DNA of 64,000 bases from Lysobacter sp. (GTDB lineage: Bacteria > Pseudomonadota > Gammaproteobacteria > Xanthomonadales > Xanthomonadaceae). The stretch's first letter is position 1; every line of letters starts with the position of its first letter. The stretch covers positions 1-64,000 of the forward strand of contig SSGH01000008.1 in NCBI GenBank assembly GCA_008015835.1. Direction: 5' to 3'. The position numbers and the translations under genes are program-made. Positions 1 through 7,600 of the stretch are shown here, piece after piece. The notes beneath the pieces are model-generated. The model was not told the origin of the DNA, did not search any database, and saw only the letters and a list, made by a program, of their open reading frames with translations.

Positions 1-387
<387 letters not shown>

Positions 388-526
388 TATAACCTCAAGT
401 TGCCTTAGTGCTTCTAAACGAAGCGACCTCGACGACGCGTCGACGTTCGGCACAACCTCGTTACGTCCCAAGACCCAATGAGAGCGTGAGCGCTGCTTCG
501 CATGAAGCCGGCGACCCTCCACCCTC

Positions 527-643
527 TCCCTGGTGACAATAGCTGCGTGGAACCACCCGATCCCATCCCGAACTCGGAAGTGAAACGCGCACGCGCCGAT
601 GGTAGTGTGCATTCAGCATGCGAGAGTAGGTCATCGCCAGGGT
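527..643 (+). rRNA. rrf: 5S ribosomal RNA
   Basis: The stretch carries the conserved 5S core: CCCGAACTCGGAAGTGAAAC, then GCGCCGATGGTAGTGT and ATGCGAGAGTAGG. The ends pair as the terminal helix (CCCTGG at 528-533 with CCAGGG at 637-642), which fixes the boundaries to within one or two bases. The length of about 117 nt is normal for 5S. It is the last gene of the rrn operon and is followed at once by a strong terminator. Confidence 0.96.
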
Positions 644-651
644 CTTTACCC

Positions 652-685
652 AAAACCCCGCAGCTCCGGCTGCGGGGTTTTTCTT
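652..685 (+). terminator. rrn operon terminator
   Basis: A perfect 8-bp stem CCCCGCAG/CTGCGGGG (656-663 and 670-677) with a CTCCGG loop is preceded by AAAA and followed by TTTTTCTTT. This is a classic intrinsic terminator just after 5S rRNA. Confidence 0.93.
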
Positions 686-992
686 TGCGCTCGCGAAGGA
701 GCGAGCGTCGAATAGTCGACGAACATGTCCATGCCCGAAAATTCGGAGCATCGATCGAGTCAGGCCGAGGACCGAGACTGTCGTGGTCGAAGCGAATCTT
801 CGCGTCTCACCGTAGACGAAGCGGGTGCGGGATAGGTCGATCCGATCCCCGCGGACGATTTTTCGCACACAGCAACGCACGCGCCAACGACGACGAACAT
901 GTCGCGGCGGTATCACTAAAAGTTCGAGATCGATCGCGAATGGATCGATTCGTGCGCGACGCGCGTTTCGAGTCGCTCGTCGGCCGATACGC
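686..992. other. Intergenic, no recognised feature
   Basis: This stretch of about 300 nt separates the rrn terminator from the 3' end of the ETF-quinone oxidoreductase gene. Open frames cross it on both strands, but none shows a recognisable protein or a ribosome binding site. No tRNA-like or terminator-like fold was found. Confidence 0.5.
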
Positions 993-2630
993 TCAGAGAT
1001 TCTGGTAGTTCGGCCCGGATCCGCCCTCGGGCGTCACCCAGTCGATGAGTTGGTACGGGTCTTTGATGTCGCAGGTCTTGCAGTGCACGCAGTTCGCGGC
1101 GTTGATCTGCAGGCGCTTGCCGGCTTCGTCTTGAACGATTTCGTACACGCCCGCCGGGCAGAATCGCGTGCAGGGGTTGCCGTACTCTTCGGCGCATCGG
1201 CTCACGCAGACCGACGTGTCGCGCACGCGCAAATGCACGGGTTGATCTTCGTCGTGTTCGGTCGCGGCGAAATACACCGCGGCGAGGCGATCGCGCGGCG
1301 CTAAGGTGCGATCGATGTAGTCCCGCTTCGGCTGTTCGTGCGCGCCGATTTTCTCCAGCGAGCTCCAATCCGCCTTGTTTTTCAGGGTCCACGGCGATGC
1401 GCCGCCGACCGCGGTTTCCCACGCGGCGTTGAGCATGCCGAACCAAAGCCCGCGCTTGAATCCGGGTTTGACGTTGCGCACTTTCTTCAACTCCGCCATC
1501 GCGTCGGAGGCGCGGAGTTTCGCGTCGAAACCGGCCGGCGATAGCGACGACGCGACGAGGTGTTCCGCCGCCAACATGCCCGAACGGATAGCCTGATGCG
1601 TGCCTTTGATTTTCGGTACGTTGAGCAAGCCGGCGGTGTCGCCGATCAGCAGCGCGCCGGGCATCTCGACCTTCGGCAGCGATTGCCATCCGCCGGTCAC
1701 GATGGCGCGGGCGCCGGCCGACACGATCGAGCCGCCTTCCAACAGCGGTTTGACCATCGGATGGTTCTTCCACTGCTGGAAGGCCTCCCACGGTTTGTAG
1801 TCGGGGTCGCGGTAATCGAGCCCGCTGACGTAACCCAGCGCGATGCGGCCCTTGTCGAGGTGATACAGAAAGCTGCCGCCGTAGGTGTTGTTGTCGGCCG
1901 GCCAGCCGAAACTGTGGACGATCTTGCCGGGCGTCAAGCGCTCATCCGGCACCTGCCACAGTTCCTTGATGCCGATCGAATACCCCTGCGGGTCGCTATC
2001 GGCGTCGAGCTTGAAACGTTCGATCAAGCGCTTCGTGAGATGGCCGCGCGCGCCTTCGGCGAGCACGGTGACTTTCGCGCGGATGTCGATGCCGGCGGTG
2101 AAGCCCGGCTTATGCGCACCGTCTTTGGCCACGCCCATGTCGCCGATGCGCACGCCGACGACCGCGCCGTCGGCATCGTGCAGCGTTTCGGCCGCGGCGA
2201 AGCCGGGATAGATCTCCACGCCCAAGGCTTCGGCCTGCGGCGCCAGCCAGGCGCACATCGCGCCCAGCGAGACGATCACGTTGCCGTGATTGTTCATGCC
2301 CGGCGGCACCGGCAGTTTGCGGCCGCCGGTTTTGGTCAGCAGCCAGAATTCGTCTTCGGTGGCCGGCACGCAAATCGGCGGCGGATTCTTGCGCCACTCC
2401 GGCAACAGCGCGTCGAGCGGCCCGGTTTCGATCACCGCGCCGGACAGAATATGCGCGCCGATGGGCGACGCCTTTTCGATCACGCACACGCTGATGTCGG
2501 GATTGAGCTGCTTCAGCCGAATCGCGAACGCCAAGCCCGCCGGACCGGCGCCGACGGCGACCACGTCGTATTCCATCGTGTCGCGTTCGATCTCGGCCTG
2601 CGTGCCTTCGGTTTGCGCGTGTTCGGTCAT
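993..2630 (-). CDS. Electron transfer flavoprotein-ubiquinone oxidoreductase
   Basis: Predicted 545-residue membrane-associated enzyme that passes electrons from reduced ETF (fatty acid and amino acid oxidation) to ubiquinone. The N-terminus has the FAD-binding motif [10 protein letters not shown]. The C-terminus has the [4Fe-4S] cysteines: CVSRC...[13 protein letters not shown], then [10 protein letters not shown]. It ends in GSGPNYQNL, as family members do. Length matches the bacterial and mitochondrial family. The frame stays open a further 158 codons upstream, but that part overlaps the divergent alkB-like gene and shows no homology. The ATG at 2630 gives a normal N-terminus; an in-frame ATG 18 codons further in, just before the FAD fold, is the alternative. 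No ETF subunit genes are adjacent. Confidence 0.96.
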   Translation of the reverse strand: MTEHAQTEGTQAEIERDTMEYDVVAVGAGPAGLAFAIRLKQLNPDISVCVIEKASPIGAHILSGAVIETGPLDALLPEWRKNPPPICVPATEDEFWLLTKTGGRKLPVPPGMNNHGNVIVSLGAMCAWLAPQAEALGVEIYPGFAAAETLHDADGAVVGVRIGDMGVAKDGAHKPGFTAGIDIRAKVTVLAEGARGHLTKRLIERFKLDADSDPQGYSIGIKELWQVPDERLTPGKIVHSFGWPADNNTYGGSFLYHLDKGRIALGYVSGLDYRDPDYKPWEAFQQWKNHPMVKPLLEGGSIVSAGARAIVTGGWQSLPKVEMPGALLIGDTAGLLNVPKIKGTHQAIRSGMLAAEHLVASSLSPAGFDAKLRASDAMAELKKVRNVKPGFKRGLWFGMLNAAWETAVGGASPWTLKNKADWSSLEKIGAHEQPKRDYIDRTLAPRDRLAAVYFAATEHDEDQPVHLRVRDTSVCVSRCAEEYGNPCTRFCPAGVYEIVQDEAGKRLQINAANCVHCKTCDIKDPYQLIDWVTPEGGSGPNYQNL

Positions 2631-2701
2631 GTCGGACTCCAGCGTCGATCCGTTGATTTTCGCGGTTTGCGGCGGCGCGAGCAAATCGGCAGCATGCGCG
2701 G

Positions 2702-3376
2702 ATGACGCGAGACGACGGATTCGAAGCGATCGCATTGCCCGGCGCCGACGTGCGCTTGGCCCGGGCGTGGTTGTCGCCGGCCGATGCCGACGCGTTGTTC
2801 GCCGAGTGTCGCGACCGCATTCCGTGGGAAACCCACCGCATCCGGATGTTCGGGCGCGAGATCGATTCGCCGCGATTGAGCTGTTGGATCGGCGACCCGG
2901 GCGCGGTCTACACCTATTCGCGCACACGCTTCGAGCCCAGGCCGTGGCCCTCGGCGCTGGCGGGCGTGCGGCGTCGCTTGTCGAATGCGCTCGGCGTCGA
3001 ATTCGACAGTGTGCTGGCGAATCTCTACCGCGACGGCCGCGACCGCATGGGCTGGCACAGCGACGACGAGCCCGAACTCGGCCCGGAGCCGACCATCGCC
3101 TCACTGAGTCTCGGCGGTGCCCGCCGCTTCGTGCTGAAACCGAAGGCCGGCCCGCAGAACGATGCGACGAGCGACCGCGCCGACGATGCCGGAGTGCTTG
3201 GGCCGCGCGGGTCGCCGGGCGGCGAGCGCCTCGCTCTGACGCTGGGGCACGGCAGCCTGCTGGTGATGGCCGGCCTAACCCAGCGGCGCTACGTGCATGC
3301 GTTGCCGGCGACCGCGGCGACGGTCGCCCCGCGGATCAATCTGACCTTTCGACGAATCGTTTCGCGGCGGGGATGA
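2702..3376 (+). CDS. alkB: AlkB-family 2-oxoglutarate/Fe(II) dioxygenase
   Basis: Predicted 224-residue dealkylase of alkylated DNA or RNA, closest in style to the ALKBH2/3-type bacterial proteins rather than classical E. coli AlkB. The iron site is visible as H119-x-D121 in [12 protein letters not shown] and H199 in RRYVHALP. The 2-oxoglutarate arginines lie in RINLTFR (R211, R217). [15 protein letters not shown] is the usual substrate-lid and iron-binding segment. About 25 residues near 150-175 look like a lineage insertion. The gene is divergent from the ETF-QO gene with 71 nt between the starts, and sits where gmk often precedes rpoZ in related genomes. Confidence 0.9.
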   Translation: MTRDDGFEAIALPGADVRLARAWLSPADADALFAECRDRIPWETHRIRMFGREIDSPRLSCWIGDPGAVYTYSRTRFEPRPWPSALAGVRRRLSNALGVEFDSVLANLYRDGRDRMGWHSDDEPELGPEPTIASLSLGGARRFVLKPKAGPQNDATSDRADDAGVLGPRGSPGGERLALTLGHGSLLVMAGLTQRRYVHALPATAATVAPRINLTFRRIVSRRG

Positions 3377-3539
3377 CGGGCTTCGGGGCGGTCGCTCGCT
3401 TCGGTTCCTTCGGGACGGTTCCGGCGGTTTCCGCGCCCTGCGCGAAGCGCCCGCAGCGCTGCCCGCCTCTTCAACCATTGCCGTTCAGCCGAAAACGCCG
3501 GCATTTCGCCACGATCGGCGGCTCCGCGGCGCGCTCGGC

Positions 3540-3569
3540 TTGTGCCGAGACCCCGAAAATCGCTAAAAT
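3540..3569 (+). promoter_or_regulatory. Candidate sigma-70 promoter upstream of rpoZ
   Basis: TTGTGC (3540-3545), an 18-nt spacer and TAAAAT (3564-3569) lie about 50 nt before the rpoZ ATG. The match to consensus is moderate; this is inference from sequence only. Confidence 0.4.
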
Positions 3570-3621
3570 CGCGAGTTCATTCATCAGCGTATCGGACGGC
3601 TCGTCGCCGCCGGGAGAGAGC

Positions 3622-3924
3622 ATGGCCCGCATCACCGTGGAAGATTGTCTGGAAGTGATCGACAACCGTTTCGAGCTGGTCATGATGGCCGCCAAGCGCG
3701 CCCGTCAGCTCGCCAACGGCGTCGAGCCGCAACTGGACAACAGCGAAGCCAACGACAAGCCGACCGTGCTGGCCCTGCGCGAAATCGCCGCCCGTCGCAT
3801 CGATCACAGCTTCGTCGACGCGGTCGAGAAAGCCGAGCGCGAGCGCAAAGAACGCGAAGCGATGGAATGGGCCGCCGCGGAAGTGGTCGCCGACGACGAT
3901 CTGTCCAAGGGCGACGATCTGTAA
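3622..3924 (+). CDS. rpoZ: RNA polymerase omega subunit
   Basis: A 100-residue omega subunit, which helps fold and assemble RNA polymerase. The N-terminus [20 protein letters not shown] is the conserved family signature, followed by AAKRARQL and REIAARRI. The frame stays open far upstream, but the ATG at 3622 follows a GGGAGAG ribosome binding site and gives the family length. The acidic tail is typical. A terminator-like hairpin at 4023-4053 separates it from spoT. The expected upstream partner gmk is not here. Confidence 0.98.
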   Translation: MARITVEDCLEVIDNRFELVMMAAKRARQLANGVEPQLDNSEANDKPTVLALREIAARRIDHSFVDAVEKAERERKEREAMEWAAAEVVADDDLSKGDDL

Positions 3925-3951
3925 GGCCGGGAATCGGGAATCGAGGTTCGG

Positions 3952-3978
3952 TAGAGCGGAGCGCCGCTCCGCTGAACA
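3952..3978. repeat. REP-like palindrome, left arm of inverted pair
   Basis: A 27-nt unit containing the palindromic core AGCGGAGCGCCGCTCCGCT. Its reverse complement occurs at 4107-4133 with one mismatch. The pair brackets the rpoZ terminator, an arrangement like bacterial REP/BIME elements. Confidence 0.7.
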
Positions 3979-4022
3979 TCTCGATCCCGCCCCAGAGCCC
4001 ATCAATCATCAGGCGTTTCAGG

Positions 4023-4053
4023 AACCCCGCTTCGGCGGGGTTTCGCTTTTTTT
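4023..4053 (+). terminator. Intrinsic terminator after rpoZ
   Basis: Stem AACCCCGC/GCGGGGTT with a TTCG tetraloop, followed by TCGC and seven T residues. It lies about 100 nt after the rpoZ stop and could separate rpoZ from spoT, which would then need its own promoter. Confidence 0.75.
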
Positions 4054-4106
4054 GGTTCGCGTAGCGGTGAATCCGTCGTACCGAGTGCAGCGAGGGATGA
4101 CAGGGG

Positions 4107-4133
4107 TGTTCAGCGGAGCTGCGCTCCGCTCTA
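4107..4133. repeat. REP-like palindrome, right arm of inverted pair
   Basis: A 27-nt unit with core AGCGGAGCTGCGCTCCGCT, inverted relative to 3952-3978 with one mismatch. It precedes the direct repeats at 4136-4185. Confidence 0.7.
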
Positions 4134-4135
4134 TC

Positions 4136-4185
4136 GATTCACCATTCCCGATTCTCGGCTCCAAGCCGATTCACCATTCCCGATT
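4136..4185. repeat. Direct repeat pair, 18 nt
   Basis: GATTCACCATTCCCGATT occurs at 4136-4153 and again, identically, at 4168-4185 (period 32 nt). It lies directly upstream of spoT. GGGAATCGGGAATCG near 3930-3945 looks like a related inverted copy. Confidence 0.7.
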
Positions 4186-4219
4186 GCCGATTCACTGCGT
4201 TCCGCCTTAGTCTTCGGGG

Positions 4220-6397
4220 ATGACCCAGCTCGAGCCGATTCTCGCCGGCCCCACGCCCGCTCCGGACGCGGAAATCCCCGCGTACGTCCGCGAGTTGGAG
4301 CGGGCCGCGCGTTATCTGCCCGAGTCGCAGCGCGACACGCTGCTCGACGCGTGGCGCGTCGGGGCGGCGGCCCATGCCGGGCAAACGCGCAAGTCCGGCG
4401 AGCCCTACATCACCCATCCCGTCGCCGCGGCGACGGTGTTGGCTGAGCAGGGCGTCGACGTGGAAACGCTGATCGCCGCGATCCTGCACGACACCATCGA
4501 GGACACCGCGCTCACCCGCGACGATATCGCCGCTCGTTTCGGCGATACCGTGGCCGAATTGGTCGAAGGCGTCACCAAACTCGACAAACTCGAATTCCAA
4601 AGCCGTCAGGAAGCCGCCGCGGAAAGTTTCCGCAAAATGATGCTGGCGATGGCGCGCGATCTGCGCGTGATTCTGATCAAACTCGCCGATCGCCTGCACA
4701 ACATGCGAACGCTCGGCGCGCAGAGCGCCGAAGCGCGCACCCGTATCGCGCGGGAAACCCTGGAAATCTACGCGCCCATCGCCCAGCGATTGGGCATGAA
4801 CTTGATCAAGGCCGAGCTGCAGGATCTCGGCTTCCGCGCGATGTACCCGCGGCGCCACGCCATTCTCGCCAAGCGCATCCGCTCGCAGCCGATGGTGCGC
4901 CGCGAAGCGCTGGCGAACATCGAAGCGCGCTTGGCGCAGCGGTTGACCAAGGAGAATCTGCAGTTCCGCCTGGTCAGTCGGGTGAAATCGCCGTGGAGCA
5001 TCTACACCAAGATGCGCGCGGAAGGGAAAAGCTTCGACCAGGTGATGGACGTGTTCGGGTTTCGGCTGATCGTGCCCTCGGTGCCGGAGTGTTACCACGC
5101 GCTCGGCGTCGCGCATTCCGTGTTCAAACCCTTCGACGGCCGCTTCCGCGATTTCATCGCGATCCCGAAAGCCAACGGCTATCAATCGCTGCATACGGTG
5201 CTGTTCGGCCCGTACGGTTCGCCGATCGAAGTGCAGATCCGCACCGAGGAAATGGACCTGATCGCCGAACGTGGCATCGCCGCGCATTGGTCGTACAAGC
5301 ACGGCGGCGGCGCGCCGAACAGCGCGCAGAACCGCGCGCAGTCGTGGGTGGCGAATCTGATCGAGTCGCAGCGTTCCACCGGTTCTTCGCTGGAGTTCCT
5401 CGAAAACGTCAAGATCGATCTGTTCCCGGACGAGGTCTATTTGTTCACGCCGAAGGGCGACATTCTGGCGTTGCCGAGGAACGCCACCGCGCTGGATTTC
5501 GCGTACGCGGTGCATACCGACGTGGGCAATCGCGCGGTCGCCGCGCGCGTGGACAAAAAATTGGTCGGGCTGCGCACGCGCCTGACCAGCGGCCAGAACG
5601 TCGAGATCATCACCGCGAAATCCGCCTCGCCGAAACCGCAGTGGTTGGAATTCGTGGTCACCAGCAAAGCGCGCACCGCGATCCGTCACCAACTCAAGCA
5701 GCTCGAACACGAGGACGCGGTGCAATTGGGCCATCGCATGCTCGACCGCGCGCTGGAGGATTTGGGCACGTCGCTCGATCGTCTGCCGCAAACGCGGCTA
5801 GAGAGCTATCTCGCCGACCATCGCTACCCGCGCCTAGAAGCGATGCTCGCCGACATCGCGCTCGGTAATCGCATGCCGACCCAGGTCGCGCAGGTGCTGG
5901 CGCATCGCGTGCCGGATAAGCCCGGCATCGGCGATACCGGCTTCGACGTGCGGCGCGGCGAGAAAATCCTCATCACCGGCGCCGAGCGCGGCGTGGTGAC
6001 GTTCGCGCAATGCTGCATGCCGATTCCCGGCGACGACATCATGGGCTACCACACCGCCGGCCGCGGCATCGTCGTGCATCGGAACGGCTGCGCGAACATC
6101 GCCGAATACCGCAAATCGCCCGAGCGCTGGGTCGCGATCGGCTGGGATCGCGAAGTCAGCGGCGATTTCGGGGTCGCGCTGCGGGTCGATGTCGATAATC
6201 GTCCGGGCGTGCTCGCGCAGGTCGCCGCGGCGATCGCGCAGGCGGACTCGAACATCGACGCGGTCGAATACCTCGATCGCGACAAGAACATCGCGGTCAT
6301 CCGCTTCGGCATCGAAGTGGGCGACCGCACCCATCTCGCGGACGTCATCCGCCGCGTGCGGCGCTTGAGCGTCGTCCACGGCGTGCAGCGGATGTGA
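4220..6397 (+). CDS. spoT: Bifunctional (p)ppGpp synthetase/hydrolase
   Basis: A 725-residue RSH enzyme controlling the alarmone (p)ppGpp. The HD hydrolase site is intact (HDTIED, H90-D91). The synthetase domain starts near residue 260 (SIYTKMRAEGK) and reads RFRD at 308-311. Bifunctional RSH proteins usually have R-x-K-D here, so the lysine is replaced by arginine. A TGS domain follows near 405-465 (VYLFTPKGDILALP), then the cysteine pair AQCCMPIPGDD near 592-602 and a C-terminal ACT domain (about 650-725, DNRPGVLAQVAAAIA). Length and order match SpoT. The monofunctional paralogue RelA is at 39157-41442, as is usual in Gammaproteobacteria. Confidence 0.97.
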   Translation: MTQLEPILAGPTPAPDAEIPAYVRELERAARYLPESQRDTLLDAWRVGAAAHAGQTRKSGEPYITHPVAAATVLAEQGVDVETLIAAILHDTIEDTALTRDDIAARFGDTVAELVEGVTKLDKLEFQSRQEAAAESFRKMMLAMARDLRVILIKLADRLHNMRTLGAQSAEARTRIARETLEIYAPIAQRLGMNLIKAELQDLGFRAMYPRRHAILAKRIRSQPMVRREALANIEARLAQRLTKENLQFRLVSRVKSPWSIYTKMRAEGKSFDQVMDVFGFRLIVPSVPECYHALGVAHSVFKPFDGRFRDFIAIPKANGYQSLHTVLFGPYGSPIEVQIRTEEMDLIAERGIAAHWSYKHGGGAPNSAQNRAQSWVANLIESQRSTGSSLEFLENVKIDLFPDEVYLFTPKGDILALPRNATALDFAYAVHTDVGNRAVAARVDKKLVGLRTRLTSGQNVEIITAKSASPKPQWLEFVVTSKARTAIRHQLKQLEHEDAVQLGHRMLDRALEDLGTSLDRLPQTRLESYLADHRYPRLEAMLADIALGNRMPTQVAQVLAHRVPDKPGIGDTGFDVRRGEKILITGAERGVVTFAQCCMPIPGDDIMGYHTAGRGIVVHRNGCANIAEYRKSPERWVAIGWDREVSGDFGVALRVDVDNRPGVLAQVAAAIAQADSNIDAVEYLDRDKNIAVIRFGIEVGDRTHLADVIRRVRRLSVVHGVQRM

Positions 6398-6455
6398 CCG
6401 CAACGCCCGCGAACGCACCCAACGCCCGCGCATCCGCATCGGAATCCGCACCATC

Positions 6456-7097
6456 ATGCCGACACTCGAAGAGATCCAGAAACAAATCGCCGCGATCGAA
6501 GGCGGCAGCCGGTTCATGCCGCGCAAGGAAGTCAAGGAACTGCCCAACGTGCTGGCGCCCGACGAGCGCGTGGAGCAACTCGCCCCCGGGTTCTACAACG
6601 GCGGTATCGGCCTGTTGGTGGCGACGAATCGTCGCTTGATCTTCGTCGATAAAGGCATGATCTACGGGCTGCGGGTCGAGGATTTCCACTACGACCGAAT
6701 CAGTTCGATCCAATACAAAACCGGATTGCTGCTCGGCGAAATCACGATCTACAGTTCGGGCAACCGCGCCGAGATCGGGCAAGTCGAGAAAAGCGTGGTG
6801 CGCCAATTCGGCGAATACGTGCGCGCGAAAATCGGTAGCCCGATGCCGCGCCCGGCCGCGCCCGCGGCGCCCCAGGCGGCGTCGCGTCCCGCGCCCGGCG
6901 CGCCGAGTGCCCCGAATGCGCCGGGCGCCGTCGCGCCGCCGCCGCCGTTGCCCGCCGCCTCGACGCCGGCGGTCGTGGCCTCCGACGCCGACGACGCGAT
7001 CATCTCGAAACTCGAACGCCTGGCGGCGTTGAAAGCGCAGGGCATCCTGACCGAACAGGAATTCCTCGAACAGAAGGTGCGAATTCTGCGCGGATAA
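6456..7097 (+). CDS. PH-like domain protein with C-terminal SHOCT
   Basis: A 213-residue probably cytoplasmic protein. Residues about 40-130 (VLAPDERVEQLAPGFYNGGIGLLVATNRRLIFVDK...) look like a bacterial PH/YokE-type domain: a beta-rich fold with the TNRRLIFV strand. A Pro/Ala-rich linker (about 130-175) joins this to a C-terminal SHOCT helix pair (ISKLERLAALKAQGILTEQEFLEQK). SHOCT is a short oligomerisation-type motif found at protein ends. The gene sits 58 nt after spoT and about 110 nt before ridA, between genes that are neighbours in related genomes, so it looks like a local insertion. The function is unknown; the domain calls come from motif reading only. Confidence 0.75.
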   Translation: MPTLEEIQKQIAAIEGGSRFMPRKEVKELPNVLAPDERVEQLAPGFYNGGIGLLVATNRRLIFVDKGMIYGLRVEDFHYDRISSIQYKTGLLLGEITIYSSGNRAEIGQVEKSVVRQFGEYVRAKIGSPMPRPAAPAAPQAASRPAPGAPSAPNAPGAVAPPPPLPAASTPAVVASDADDAIISKLERLAALKAQGILTEQEFLEQKVRILRG

Positions 7098-7205
7098 GCG
7101 CATCCCTCGGCGCGCCGCCGTCGTCTCCGCGCGGCGGCGTCGCGATTGCGGCGTCGTGCGGGCGCTCGCTTTACACTACGCGCCATCCACCGAACGGAGT
7201 TCGCC

Positions 7206-7589
7206 ATGTCCCGCATCATCGTCAATTCCGCCGGCGCTCCCGCCGCGATCGGCCCGTATTCGCAGGCGGTGCGCGTCGGCGATACCGTGTATTTCTCCGG
7301 GCAAGTCCCGCTCGATCCGAATTCCGGCCTGTTGGTCGAGGGCGATATTTCGGCGCAGGCGCGGCGCGCGTTCCAGAATCTCAAAGCGGTCTGCGAGGAA
7401 GCCGGCGGTTCGTTCGACGACATCGTGCGCGTTGGTTTGTATCTCACCGACATGAACGATTTCGCCGCGGTCAACGCGGTGATGGCCGATTTTTTCCAAG
7501 CGCCGTATCCCGCGCGTTCGACGGTCGAAGTCGCCGGTTTGCCGCGCGGCGCGCGTTTCGAAGTCGACGCGATCATGGTGTTGCGCTGA
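7206..7589 (+). CDS. ridA: RidA family enamine/imine deaminase
   Basis: A 127-residue cytosolic enzyme that hydrolyses reactive 2-aminoacrylate and related enamines from PLP enzymes. It is full length, with the family blocks GPYSQAVRVGDTVYFSGQ, NLKAVCEEAGGSFDDIV and YPARSTVEVAGLPRGARFEVDAI. The substrate-binding Arg in PARS and the C-terminal Glu in FEVDAI are both present. The frame extends upstream, but the ATG at 7206 follows a GGAG ribosome binding site and gives the family start. recG begins 11 nt after its stop, suggesting one transcript. Confidence 0.96.
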   Translation: MSRIIVNSAGAPAAIGPYSQAVRVGDTVYFSGQVPLDPNSGLLVEGDISAQARRAFQNLKAVCEEAGGSFDDIVRVGLYLTDMNDFAAVNAVMADFFQAPYPARSTVEVAGLPRGARFEVDAIMVLR

Positions 7590-7600
7590 TCGTCTGAGCG

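Noticed and set aside
388-526. Possible tRNA in the 23S-5S spacer
   Set aside because: No T-arm (GGTTCRA) or cloverleaf could be found in the 139 nt.
2631-3104. 158-codon N-terminal extension of the ETF-QO frame
   Set aside because: It overlaps the divergent alkB-like gene, is Arg-rich with no similarity, and the FAD motif starts normally from the ATG at 2630.
2290-3924. Long fused frame covering alkB and rpoZ
   Set aside because: Only its last 100 codons (rpoZ) are real; the rest is out of frame with alkB and antisense to ETF-QO.
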